Positions 1 to 6,397 of a stretch of DNA of 35,365 nt are shown in pieces. How positions within the stretch are numbered: the stretch's first letter is position 1; each line of letters begins with the position of its first letter. Under the pieces are notes generated by a model. The model was not told the origin of the DNA. It ran no database searches and saw nothing but the letters and a program-made list of their open reading frames with translations. The position numbers were made by a program, and so were the translations under genes. The stretch comes from RGIG7179 sp051893555 (lineage in GTDB: Bacteria; Bacillota; Clostridia; Peptostreptococcales; Anaerovoracaceae). The DNA lies in contig JBJFHL010000067.1 of the NCBI GenBank assembly GCA_051893555.1, positions 1 to 35,365 of the forward strand, written 5' to 3'.

Positions 1-2
1 GA

Positions 3-74
3 ATCATGATCCAGAGACAGGGCAACATCGAAGGAAAGAAAGAACTGGCGAAGGCGATCGCCGGCATTCAATAA
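3..74 (+). CDS. C-terminal end of an unidentified protein (partial)
   Basis: An open frame enters from the left edge and ends with TAA at 72-74, giving 23 residues that finish in ELAKAIAGIQ. The tail is rich in Lys, Ala and Ile and looks like the end of an amphipathic helix of a cytosolic enzyme. It is too short to assign to a family. It ends about 20 bases before the first enhancer palindrome of the TRAP operon, so it is probably the last gene of the preceding unit. The frame could be chance, but it is the only one with sensible composition and a stop just before an obvious regulatory region. Confidence 0.5.
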   Translation: MMIQRQGNIEGKKELAKAIAGIQ

Positions 75-95
75 AGTTTTCGAAAAAAAGTATTT

Positions 96-138
96 TGCAT
101 GAATGCATATGAATGGCAGCAAGATATGCATTCATGCA
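96..138. promoter_or_regulatory. Paired TGCA-N4-TGCA palindromes, probable enhancer sites for the sigma-54 activator
   Basis: TGCATGAATGCA at 96-107 and TGCATTCATGCA at 127-138 are reverse complements of each other. Together they form a perfect 15-bp inverted repeat (96-110 and 124-138) around a 13-base spacer. The two sites are 31 bp apart, about three helical turns, and lie about 120 bp upstream of the -24/-12 promoter at 256-270, a normal distance for NtrC-type enhancer sites. The same motif occurs twice upstream of the thiolase promoter. As RNA the repeat could also fold as a hairpin and end the preceding transcript. The role as an activator site is inference. Confidence 0.65.
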
Positions 139-255
139 TTTTGCAAAACAAGCTGTATCGGTATCATGAAAAAAGGAATTGAACGGAACCTTGAAAAATC
201 AACCCTTGTAGAGAATTAATTTATATAGAAAAAGTTGTTTGGAAAATAACAAACT

Positions 256-270
256 TGGCACAAAAGTTGC
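256..270 (+). promoter_or_regulatory. Sigma-54 (-24/-12) promoter of the TRAP operon
   Basis: TGGCACAAAAGTTGC contains the GG (257-258) and GC (269-270) dinucleotides exactly 10 bases apart and matches the RpoN consensus TGGCAC-N5-TTGC. Transcription should begin near 282, leaving a leader of about 75 bases before dctP. An almost identical element precedes the thiolase gene. Confidence 0.85.
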
Positions 271-358
271 TCTTACTATTTGCATATATACAATCGCATG
301 CATATATAAAAGGGAAAAAGTATTTCCGTATTTATGAAAGAAAGAAAGGAAGAGAAAA

Positions 359-1396
359 ATGAAAAAGAAGGTATTATCAGTAGCGTTATCCTTAGTTCTT
401 ATCCTTACAATGTGTCTCGCATTCTCCGGATGTGGCGGCAGCGGAAGTGATAGTGGTGAAGCAGAACAGGTTGTGATCCATTTCGGTTCCTCGCAGGGTA
501 CAACCCATGCATGGTATGAAGCTGCAACTGCTTTCAAGGACACCGTTGAGAAAGAATCCGGCGGAAGTGTAACAATTCAGATCGACTTCGGCGGTGCCTG
601 GGGTACAGATAAAGATCACGCGGAACAGGTACAGTCAGGTGCACTGGATATGTATATTGGTTCGACGGTAGGTGCCGATGCAGTAGTGAATGAAATCGGA
701 TTCGTAAATCTTCCGTATTTCATCAATAGCTATGAAAAAGTAGATGAACTGATTTACAATGGTTGGGTAGGCGAAACGATCACAAAGGATATGGAAAATG
801 CCGGCTTTAAAATGCTGGGACTGACCGACTGCGATTTCAGATGGATCTCCAATTCCAAGCACGAGATAAACAGTGCAGCAGATCTGAAGGGACTTAAGAT
901 GAGAGTGCCTGAAACCCCGATGTTCCTGAAATTCTTTGAAGCACTGGGTGCAAACCCGACTTCCATGGCATTTACAGAATTACCTTCCGCACTGCAGCAG
1001 GGAACTGTAGATGGACAGGATAATGGCCCGGTTCTTTCCTACACTAACGGGCTGCATGAATTTAACAAATACTGGGTAAAATCCAACCACTCCTTCGCAG
1101 CAGCAGTTGTCGTTATGAACCAGGGCAAGTGGGATTCCCTCTCTGCAGATCAGCAGGAAGTCATCGCTGCAGCAGCTGAGCAGTACTGCCTCGATATCAG
1201 AACTCTTATCAGAGAAGACGTTGAAGAAATGACGCAGAAAATGATTGATGCAGGATGCGAAGTAATCGAAGTATCCGACCAGCTTGACAAGGATATGAGA
1301 GCCGCTGCAGAAAAAGTATGGGCTGATGATGAAGCAACCAAGACCTTTGACCAGGAAGCAGTTGCAAGAATTCGCCAGGAAGCCGGTATCGCATAA
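359..1396 (+). CDS. dctP: TRAP transporter solute-binding lipoprotein (DctP family)
   Basis: This is the extracytoplasmic substrate-binding subunit of a tripartite ATP-independent periplasmic (TRAP) transporter. The 345-residue protein starts with a Lys-rich signal peptide and hydrophobic core ending in a lipobox-like FSGC, so Cys25 is the likely lipid-anchored residue, followed by a Gly/Ser linker. The body has DctP-family features: QSGALDMYIGS near residue 95, DLKGLKMRVPETP near 180 (its conserved Arg normally binds a substrate carboxylate) and GTVDGQDNGP near 215. The family binds organic acids, including C4-dicarboxylates, keto acids and sialic acid; the ligand here cannot be read from sequence. 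AAAGGAAGAG lies just before the ATG. The gene is first in a three-gene operon behind a sigma-54 promoter. Confidence 0.93.
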   Translation: MKKKVLSVALSLVLILTMCLAFSGCGGSGSDSGEAEQVVIHFGSSQGTTHAWYEAATAFKDTVEKESGGSVTIQIDFGGAWGTDKDHAEQVQSGALDMYIGSTVGADAVVNEIGFVNLPYFINSYEKVDELIYNGWVGETITKDMENAGFKMLGLTDCDFRWISNSKHEINSAADLKGLKMRVPETPMFLKFFEALGANPTSMAFTELPSALQQGTVDGQDNGPVLSYTNGLHEFNKYWVKSNHSFAAAVVVMNQGKWDSLSADQQEVIAAAAEQYCLDIRTLIREDVEEMTQKMIDAGCEVIEVSDQLDKDMRAAAEKVWADDEATKTFDQEAVARIRQEAGIA

Positions 1397-1416
1397 GAAG
1401 ACTCTGCGGAGTCTTC
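1397..1416 (+). promoter_or_regulatory. Intercistronic hairpin between dctP and dctQ
   Basis: GAAGACTC (1397-1404) and GAGTCTTC (1409-1416) form a perfect 8-bp stem closed by the tetraloop TGCG, directly after the dctP stop. No T-run follows, so it is not a classic terminator. Such hairpins often protect the upstream mRNA from 3' exonucleases and let the binding protein be made in excess over the membrane subunits. That role is inferred here. Confidence 0.6.
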
Positions 1417-1441
1417 GCTGAAAATGGAAGGAAGTAATATA

Positions 1442-1990
1442 GTGGAGAACAGAAATATATTTACAAAAATAAGCGATATCATGTGTAAGGTGGAAAGGAC
1501 CGTCACATGGGTGGCATTCGCTGCTATGCTCGCTTTACTTCTGATCCAGGTGATTTGCAGGTATCTGCTGGAACTGCCTCTTGCATGGGCGGAAGAGCTG
1601 ATACGCTATTCCTACATCGCAGTAAGCTTTTTAGGTGCGGTTGTCGCGCTGCGGGAACGATCCCATATCTCGATTGATATACTGCCGTCTGTCATCGAAA
1701 AAAAGATTAAAGACGAAGGAAAGAGAGAATTGATTTTTGACGCAGTTGACATTTTTGCCAATCTGGTGCAGGTAGGGCTATTCATTGCATTGTCTGTCTG
1801 GATGGTGAAGTATACCATAGACCTGGATGCCAGAAACCAGATCACGACGGCAAATCAGTGGCCGATGTGGATTATGTGTATGCCGGTAACAATATCCTGT
1901 ATACTTATGGTCTTCCACGGCCTACTGAATGTGCTGGAAACGATTGTTAAATTATGCAGCATGAAAAAAACAGGAAAGGCGGTGGCATAA
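1442..1990 (+). CDS. dctQ: TRAP transporter small membrane subunit (DctQ family)
   Basis: This is the small integral membrane subunit of the TRAP transporter. It pairs with DctM and is thought to help dock the loaded binding protein. About 182 residues with four hydrophobic segments, at roughly 20-45, 50-75, 100-120 and 140-160, and the family signature LLIQVICRYLLELPLAWAEE followed by an RYSYIA stretch. The GTG at 1442 is chosen because GGAAGGAAG (1426-1434) sits seven bases upstream. The alternative ATG at 1424 lies only seven bases from the 1397-1416 hairpin and has no free ribosome binding site. The gene ends directly against the dctM start (TAA then ATG). Confidence 0.88.
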   Translation: MENRNIFTKISDIMCKVERTVTWVAFAAMLALLLIQVICRYLLELPLAWAEELIRYSYIAVSFLGAVVALRERSHISIDILPSVIEKKIKDEGKRELIFDAVDIFANLVQVGLFIALSVWMVKYTIDLDARNQITTANQWPMWIMCMPVTISCILMVFHGLLNVLETIVKLCSMKKTGKAVA

Positions 1991-3307
1991 ATGATATATT
2001 TCGTATTATTTCTTGTAATATTCCTTGTGCTCGCTTTCCTGAAGGTGCCAATTCCGTTTTCAATGGGCATCTCTGCAATCTTTATTTATCTGTGGGCGGG
2101 AGGAACAAGCACGGCGATCTCCATGGGTGCCTTCAGAGCACTGAACAATTTCACCTATCTGGCCATTCCGGCGTTTATCTTTGCCGGTGACCTGATGGCT
2201 TCTTCCGGCATTTCAGCAGCCATCATGCGGTTTGCAAATGCTTTCATCGGAAGACTCAGAGGTGCAGTAGGTGCTGTTACCATCGTGACTTCCATGCTCT
2301 TTGGTGCAATCACAGGTTCGTCTCTGGCGACAATTACAGCTATTGGCGGAATGATGCTTCCGGAAATGGAAAAAGCGGGATACTCAAGAGTATACTCCAC
2401 TGCATTGATCAGTGCATGCGGCTTCCTTGGGATCCTGATTCCACCAAGCATTCCGGGCATCCTGTATGCTATGATGGCAGGGGAAAGTCTGATGAAGGTA
2501 TGGCTGTGTACTGTTGTACCTGGTGTTATGCTTGGTGTTGCGTACATCGGAATCAACTATTTCGTATATGGCAGAAAAGAGGAGCCCGCAAAAGTTACCC
2601 AGGGGCCGTTCAAACTTGGGCCGTATTTTAAAAATATCGGCGTGCAGACCTGGAAGTCTCTATCCGCATTGCTGATGCCAGTCATCATCTTCTACGGAAT
2701 CTACGGAGGAATTTTCACACCAACTGAAGCAGGTGCTGTTGCGGTGGCATATGGACTTCTGGTAGGCTGGGTATTTAATCCGATCGTTCTGAAAAAGAAA
2801 CCGGAAGCAAACCTGGTTAAAATCCTTTCAGATGGAGCGATTTCCTCCGCATCCATCGCGATGCTCCTTACCTTTGCAACCATTGCAGGAATCATGATCA
2901 CACAGACGCGAATTCCGGCGATTCTGACAGAGCTGATGTTTTCCGTTACACAGAGCAAGGTGGTATTCCTGCTCATACTGAATCTGCTCCTGATTATTGT
3001 CGGCATGTTTATGGAAACAAACTCCAGTATCCTTCTGCTGGGTCCGATTCTGATTCCGATTGCAAAATCCTTTGGAGTGGATACGATTCACTTCGCTGGA
3101 ATCATGCTTCTGAACCTTGAAATCGGAATGATTACGCCGCCGTTCGCAGCGAATCTGTTCGTGGGCTGCAAGGTTGGAAATGTGACGCTGGACAAGGTTC
3201 TGCCGAGTCTGCTGCCGTTCTTTGTGGCATGCGTAATCGTACTTCTGATCACAACCTATATTCCGGGGGTAGTAACATTCCTTCCGAATCTGGTAACAGC
3301 ATCCTGA
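1991..3307 (+). CDS. dctM: TRAP transporter large permease subunit (DctM family)
   Basis: This is the membrane permease that couples substrate uptake to an ion gradient. It has 438 residues and roughly twelve hydrophobic segments. Family motifs include FAGDLMASSGIS near residue 65, GAITGSSLATITAIGGMMLPEM near 97-118, CGFLGILIPPSIPGILYA near 142, and GMITPPFAANLFVGCKVG near 377. The length is typical for DctM. The start abuts the dctQ stop, implying translational coupling, and AGGAAAGGCGG lies at the end of dctQ. With dctP and dctQ it forms a complete transporter, so no subunit is missing. Fused DctQM forms exist elsewhere, but here the subunits are separate. Confidence 0.93.
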   Translation: MIYFVLFLVIFLVLAFLKVPIPFSMGISAIFIYLWAGGTSTAISMGAFRALNNFTYLAIPAFIFAGDLMASSGISAAIMRFANAFIGRLRGAVGAVTIVTSMLFGAITGSSLATITAIGGMMLPEMEKAGYSRVYSTALISACGFLGILIPPSIPGILYAMMAGESLMKVWLCTVVPGVMLGVAYIGINYFVYGRKEEPAKVTQGPFKLGPYFKNIGVQTWKSLSALLMPVIIFYGIYGGIFTPTEAGAVAVAYGLLVGWVFNPIVLKKKPEANLVKILSDGAISSASIAMLLTFATIAGIMITQTRIPAILTELMFSVTQSKVVFLLILNLLLIIVGMFMETNSSILLLGPILIPIAKSFGVDTIHFAGIMLLNLEIGMITPPFAANLFVGCKVGNVTLDKVLPSLLPFFVACVIVLLITTYIPGVVTFLPNLVTAS

Positions 3308-3378
3308 TAGTACGGCAGACTACAGGAAAGACAGAGAATCAATGTACCCGAAAATACTGCATACGAATGAATAATTAT

Positions 3379-3407
3379 TTGATATTTATGTAATAATGCA
3401 GTATAAT
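3379..3407 (+). promoter_or_regulatory. Sigma-A-type promoter of the activator gene
   Basis: TTGATA (3379-3384), a 17-base spacer and a perfect TATAAT (3402-3407) form a strong housekeeping promoter. Transcription should start near 3413-3416, exactly where the 3413-3463 hairpin begins. The regulator would therefore be expressed constitutively while its two targets depend on sigma-54. Confidence 0.7.
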
Positions 3408-3412
3408 ATAAT

Positions 3413-3463
3413 AATTCAGAGAAGGACCATCCTCATTCTGGAGGATGGTTTTCTCTGAATTTT
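3413..3463 (+). terminator. Hairpin: dctPQM terminator and/or 5' mRNA hairpin of the activator
   Basis: The arms AATTCAGAGAAGGACCATCC and GGATGGTTTTCTCTGAATTT pair almost completely around a short CATTCTG-containing loop. Only four T residues follow, so termination may be modest. It is the only terminator candidate after dctM. It also lies at the very 5' end of the transcript predicted from the 3379-3407 promoter, where it could stabilise that mRNA. Confidence 0.65.
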
Positions 3464-3546
3464 AGTTATGCAAAACGGAATAACGGAAGAAGATGGAAAA
3501 TGAAAAAATGCATTTTCACACGGCGCAGACAGCAGAGGGAGGCAGC

Positions 3547-4962
3547 ATGATCATGGAAAAACCAACTGGAACGACAAAAGAAACAATAAAAGAGACGATT
3601 AAAGAGAATCTTCTTGAAGAAATCATGGAGGCCTCTTTCGACGGAATCCTGGTCACAGACGGGGAAGGGAATGGCATTTTTGCAAACTCCGCGTATACGA
3701 AAAATACAGGAATCCGTTATGAAGAAGTGATAGGGCATAACCTGCGCGAATTGCTGAATCCGACTTGGATGAAGCGGTCTATCGCACTTGAAGTCATCGA
3801 GAAAAAATGTGCTGTTTCCATGGAACATGACACCCGGAACGGCAATCATATTCTCGTAACGGGAAACCCGATTTTTGATGAAAACGGCAATATTATCAAG
3901 GTCGTTGTTAATACCAGAGATCTTTCGAAAATCAATGAACTGAAACAGCAGCTTGAGGAAGTGCAGGAACTGAACCGGATGTACATGAAACGTCTGGATT
4001 CTGATCCGGACGGGAACAGCCCGTTTTTGCTGGAGTCCTGTGGTACAGTTGTCGTGAATAAAAACATGAGAGACATCTATGAAATCGCCAAACGTGTCAG
4101 TACATACAATACAACAGTGCTGATCACAGGCGAGTCAGGTACCGGCAAGGAACTGGTTGCAAGATTTATTCACCAGAGCGACCCGACGAGAAAGGAAAAG
4201 CCTTTTGTGGTCATAAACTGTGGTGCGATTCCGGCAAATCTTCTGGAATCCGAGCTGTTCGGCTATGAAGAAGGTGCTTTTACAGGGGCACTCAAAGGTG
4301 GGAAAAAAGGATTGTTTGAAGAGGCAGAGGGCGGCGTCCTGTTCCTGGACGAAATCGGAGAAATGGATCTGTCCCTTCAGGTGAAGCTGCTGCGTGTTCT
4401 TGAAAACAGAACCGTCATGCGTCTCGGTTCCTCCAGGGAAAAGCCGGTAAATATCCGGGTGATTGCTGCCACAAACAGAGAACTGGAAAAGGAAGTGAGG
4501 GAAGGAAGATTCCGGGACGATCTGTTCTATAGGCTGAATGTCGTGTCGCTGAAGGTTCCGCCGCTGCGGGAACGAAAAGATGAGATCCTGCCTCTGGCTA
4601 CTAAATTTACCAATATGTTTAATAAACTCTACGGACAGGATAAGAAACTTACGTATGACCTTGTACAGGAACTGGAGGAATATCCATGGCAGGGAAATAT
4701 CAGGGAATTGAAAAACGTCATTGAAAATATGGTAGTGGTAAGTCCTAACGAGTATCTGCACAGCAGTGATCTGCCGTGGGAACAGGGAAAGGAAAATGTC
4801 TTTGAGGACCAGCCCACACTGAAGGAAGCGATGGAGGATTTCGAGAAAAGATTATTGCAGCGGGCCAAGGAACACTGGAAAACCACAGAAAAGATAGGAG
4901 AAATGCTGGATGTCAACCAGTCGACCATATCCAGGAAACTGAGAAAATACGGAATCAAATAA
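3547..4962 (+). CDS. Sigma-54-dependent transcriptional activator with PAS sensor domain
   Basis: This is an enhancer-binding protein that uses ATP to open RNA polymerase-sigma-54 promoter complexes. From the ATG at 3547 it has 471 residues. A PAS domain (about 20-130, with SFDGILVTDGEGNGIFAN) comes first, then a short coiled-coil linker and an AAA+ domain. Walker A is GESGTGKE (195-202), the sigma-54 contact loop is GAFTGA (243-248) and Walker B ends at Asp268-Glu269. A Fis-type helix-turn-helix follows at about 445-471 (MLDVNQSTISRKL). The start at 3547 is preferred because GAGGGAGG lies four bases upstream; an in-frame ATG at 3493 has a weaker site. There is no receiver domain, so a small ligand or redox signal is probably sensed by PAS. 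It lies between two sigma-54 operons and is their likely activator. Confidence 0.93.
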   Translation: MIMEKPTGTTKETIKETIKENLLEEIMEASFDGILVTDGEGNGIFANSAYTKNTGIRYEEVIGHNLRELLNPTWMKRSIALEVIEKKCAVSMEHDTRNGNHILVTGNPIFDENGNIIKVVVNTRDLSKINELKQQLEEVQELNRMYMKRLDSDPDGNSPFLLESCGTVVVNKNMRDIYEIAKRVSTYNTTVLITGESGTGKELVARFIHQSDPTRKEKPFVVINCGAIPANLLESELFGYEEGAFTGALKGGKKGLFEEAEGGVLFLDEIGEMDLSLQVKLLRVLENRTVMRLGSSREKPVNIRVIAATNRELEKEVREGRFRDDLFYRLNVVSLKVPPLRERKDEILPLATKFTNMFNKLYGQDKKLTYDLVQELEEYPWQGNIRELKNVIENMVVVSPNEYLHSSDLPWEQGKENVFEDQPTLKEAMEDFEKRLLQRAKEHWKTTEKIGEMLDVNQSTISRKLRKYGIK

Positions 4963-4963
4963 T

Positions 4964-5017
4964 TGCACTTCTGCAATTTCTGCGACATGAAAACCACAGG
5001 AAAAATGCAAAAGTGCA
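4964..5017. promoter_or_regulatory. Second pair of TGCA-N4-TGCA enhancer-like sites
   Basis: TGCACTTCTGCA (4964-4975, extended to TTGCACTTCTGCAA) and TGCAAAAGTGCA (5006-5017) share the TGCA-N4-TGCA plan of the sites at 96-138. They are 42 bp apart, about four helical turns, and the near one is 84 bp upstream of the -24 element at 5101. They lie in the 3' untranslated region of the activator gene, before its terminator. Binding by the activator is inferred. Confidence 0.65.
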
Positions 5018-5045
5018 TGGAAAAATAATACTGCAGAAAAAAGAA

Positions 5046-5087
5046 CAGGCGGAGCGTTGAAATATCAATGCCTCGCCTGCTTTTTTT
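5046..5087 (+). terminator. Rho-independent terminator of the activator gene
   Basis: CAGGCG (5046-5051) pairs with CGCCTG (5074-5079), and the stem continues inward through nearly all bases to an AATA loop. It is followed by C and seven T residues (5081-5087). It separates the activator transcript from the thiolase operon, lying between the enhancer-like sites and the sigma-54 promoter. Confidence 0.9.
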
Positions 5088-5100
5088 CGGGATGTGTTTT

Positions 5101-5115
5101 TGGCACACAAGTTGC
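5101..5115 (+). promoter_or_regulatory. Sigma-54 (-24/-12) promoter of the thiolase operon
   Basis: TGGCACACAAGTTGC has GG at 5102-5103 and GC at 5114-5115, exactly 10 bases apart. It is the same consensus as 256-270, differing only in the spacer. Transcription should start near 5127, about 70 bases before the thiolase start codon. Confidence 0.87.
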
Positions 5116-5195
5116 AATATACATTAGAGAAACAGGAAATGATTCCGTTTTAAATGCATGCAAAGAAAAATGAAAAAGAAAAGAAAGGAACAAAA

Positions 5196-6374
5196 ATGAG
5201 AAACGTAGTTATCGTGGCAGCAGCCAGAACGCCCATCGGGACGATTGGCGGACAGTTCAGAACAATTACATCTTTAGACTTGTCAATTCCCGTTATGCAG
5301 GGTCTGGTTGACAGAGCCGGCATAAATCCGGAAATCATCGATGATGTGATCTGGGGATGTAACTACCAAAGAACATATAAGGAAAACAACCTCGCCAGAG
5401 TCGCGCTGATCAAAGCGGGGCTGCCGTCCACTGTTCCGGGGATTACCATTCACAGAAACTGCACTTCTTCCATGTCCTCCATCCAGTTTGGATTTTATCA
5501 GATTCTTGCAGGGGAAGCGGATTGTATTATGGCAGGTGGTGCAGACAGTATGAGTACAGCACCGCATATGGTTTTCGATGCGAGATATGGCAAGAAGTAC
5601 GGTCATATGGAACTCAGAGATTCCATGTGGGATTCTCTCACAAATCTCGGGGTCGGCCCGGCAATGGGCATTACAGCAGAAAATGTGGCAGATGAATATA
5701 ATGTTACACGGGAAGAAATGGATGCATATTCGCTTCGTTCCCAGCAGAGAGCCGTTGCCGCCATCGATGCCGGGAAATTCAAAGAAGAAATCATTCCGAT
5801 AACGGTGCATGGGAAAAAGGGCGATATCATGTATGATACCGATGAGTATCCGAGAAGAAATGCCAGTCTTGAGGCACTCAGCAAACTGAAGCCGACGTTT
5901 AAGGAGGACGGCCGCGTTACGGCAGGGAACTCTTCCGGAATGAACGACGCTGCTTCAGGAATCATTCTCATGTCGGAAGAGAAAGCGAAAGAAGTCGGTG
6001 CACCAATTCTCGCAAGGATTGTATCGGTAGCTACGACAGGGGTAAAACCGGAAGTCATGGGAATCGGTCCGATCAGTTCATCCCAGAAGGCCCTGCTGAA
6101 AGCCGGACTGAAGGTTGAGGATATGGATCTGTTTGAAATCAATGAGGCCTTTGCAGCACAGTGTATCGCCTGCGCCAAGACACTACGGATCGATGAAGAG
6201 AAGCTGAACGTCAACGGAAGCGGTATTTCGCTTGGACATCCTGTAGGTGCTTCCGGCTGCCGGCTTGTCGTAACTCTGCTTCATGAACTCAAAAGACGCG
6301 GAGGCAGATATGGCCTCGCAACCTTGTGCGCCGGCGGCGGAATGGGATGTACCGTGATCATTGAAATGGTATAA
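5196..6374 (+). CDS. Acetyl-CoA C-acetyltransferase (thiolase)
   Basis: This is a degradative/biosynthetic thiolase interconverting acetoacetyl-CoA plus CoA and two acetyl-CoA in the cytosol. From the ATG at 5196 it has 392 residues, exactly the size of bacterial AtoB/PhaA enzymes. The three catalytic residues fall at the canonical positions: Cys89 (HRNCTSSMSS), His348 (SLGHPVGASG) and Cys378 (LCAGGGMG). The first motif departs from the common C-x-SG form, having CTSSM, which may point to a 3-oxoacyl-CoA other than acetoacetyl-CoA. The upstream in-frame ATG at 5154 would add a Lys-rich 14-residue tail; AAAGGAAC before 5196 supports the shorter form. It is the first gene after a sigma-54 promoter, 23 bases before the CoA-transferase. 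Confidence 0.92.
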   Translation: MRNVVIVAAARTPIGTIGGQFRTITSLDLSIPVMQGLVDRAGINPEIIDDVIWGCNYQRTYKENNLARVALIKAGLPSTVPGITIHRNCTSSMSSIQFGFYQILAGEADCIMAGGADSMSTAPHMVFDARYGKKYGHMELRDSMWDSLTNLGVGPAMGITAENVADEYNVTREEMDAYSLRSQQRAVAAIDAGKFKEEIIPITVHGKKGDIMYDTDEYPRRNASLEALSKLKPTFKEDGRVTAGNSSGMNDAASGIILMSEEKAKEVGAPILARIVSVATTGVKPEVMGIGPISSSQKALLKAGLKVEDMDLFEINEAFAAQCIACAKTLRIDEEKLNVNGSGISLGHPVGASGCRLVVTLLHELKRRGGRYGLATLCAGGGMGCTVIIEMV

Positions 6375-6397
6375 CACTTTAATATGAGGAGGAAAAT

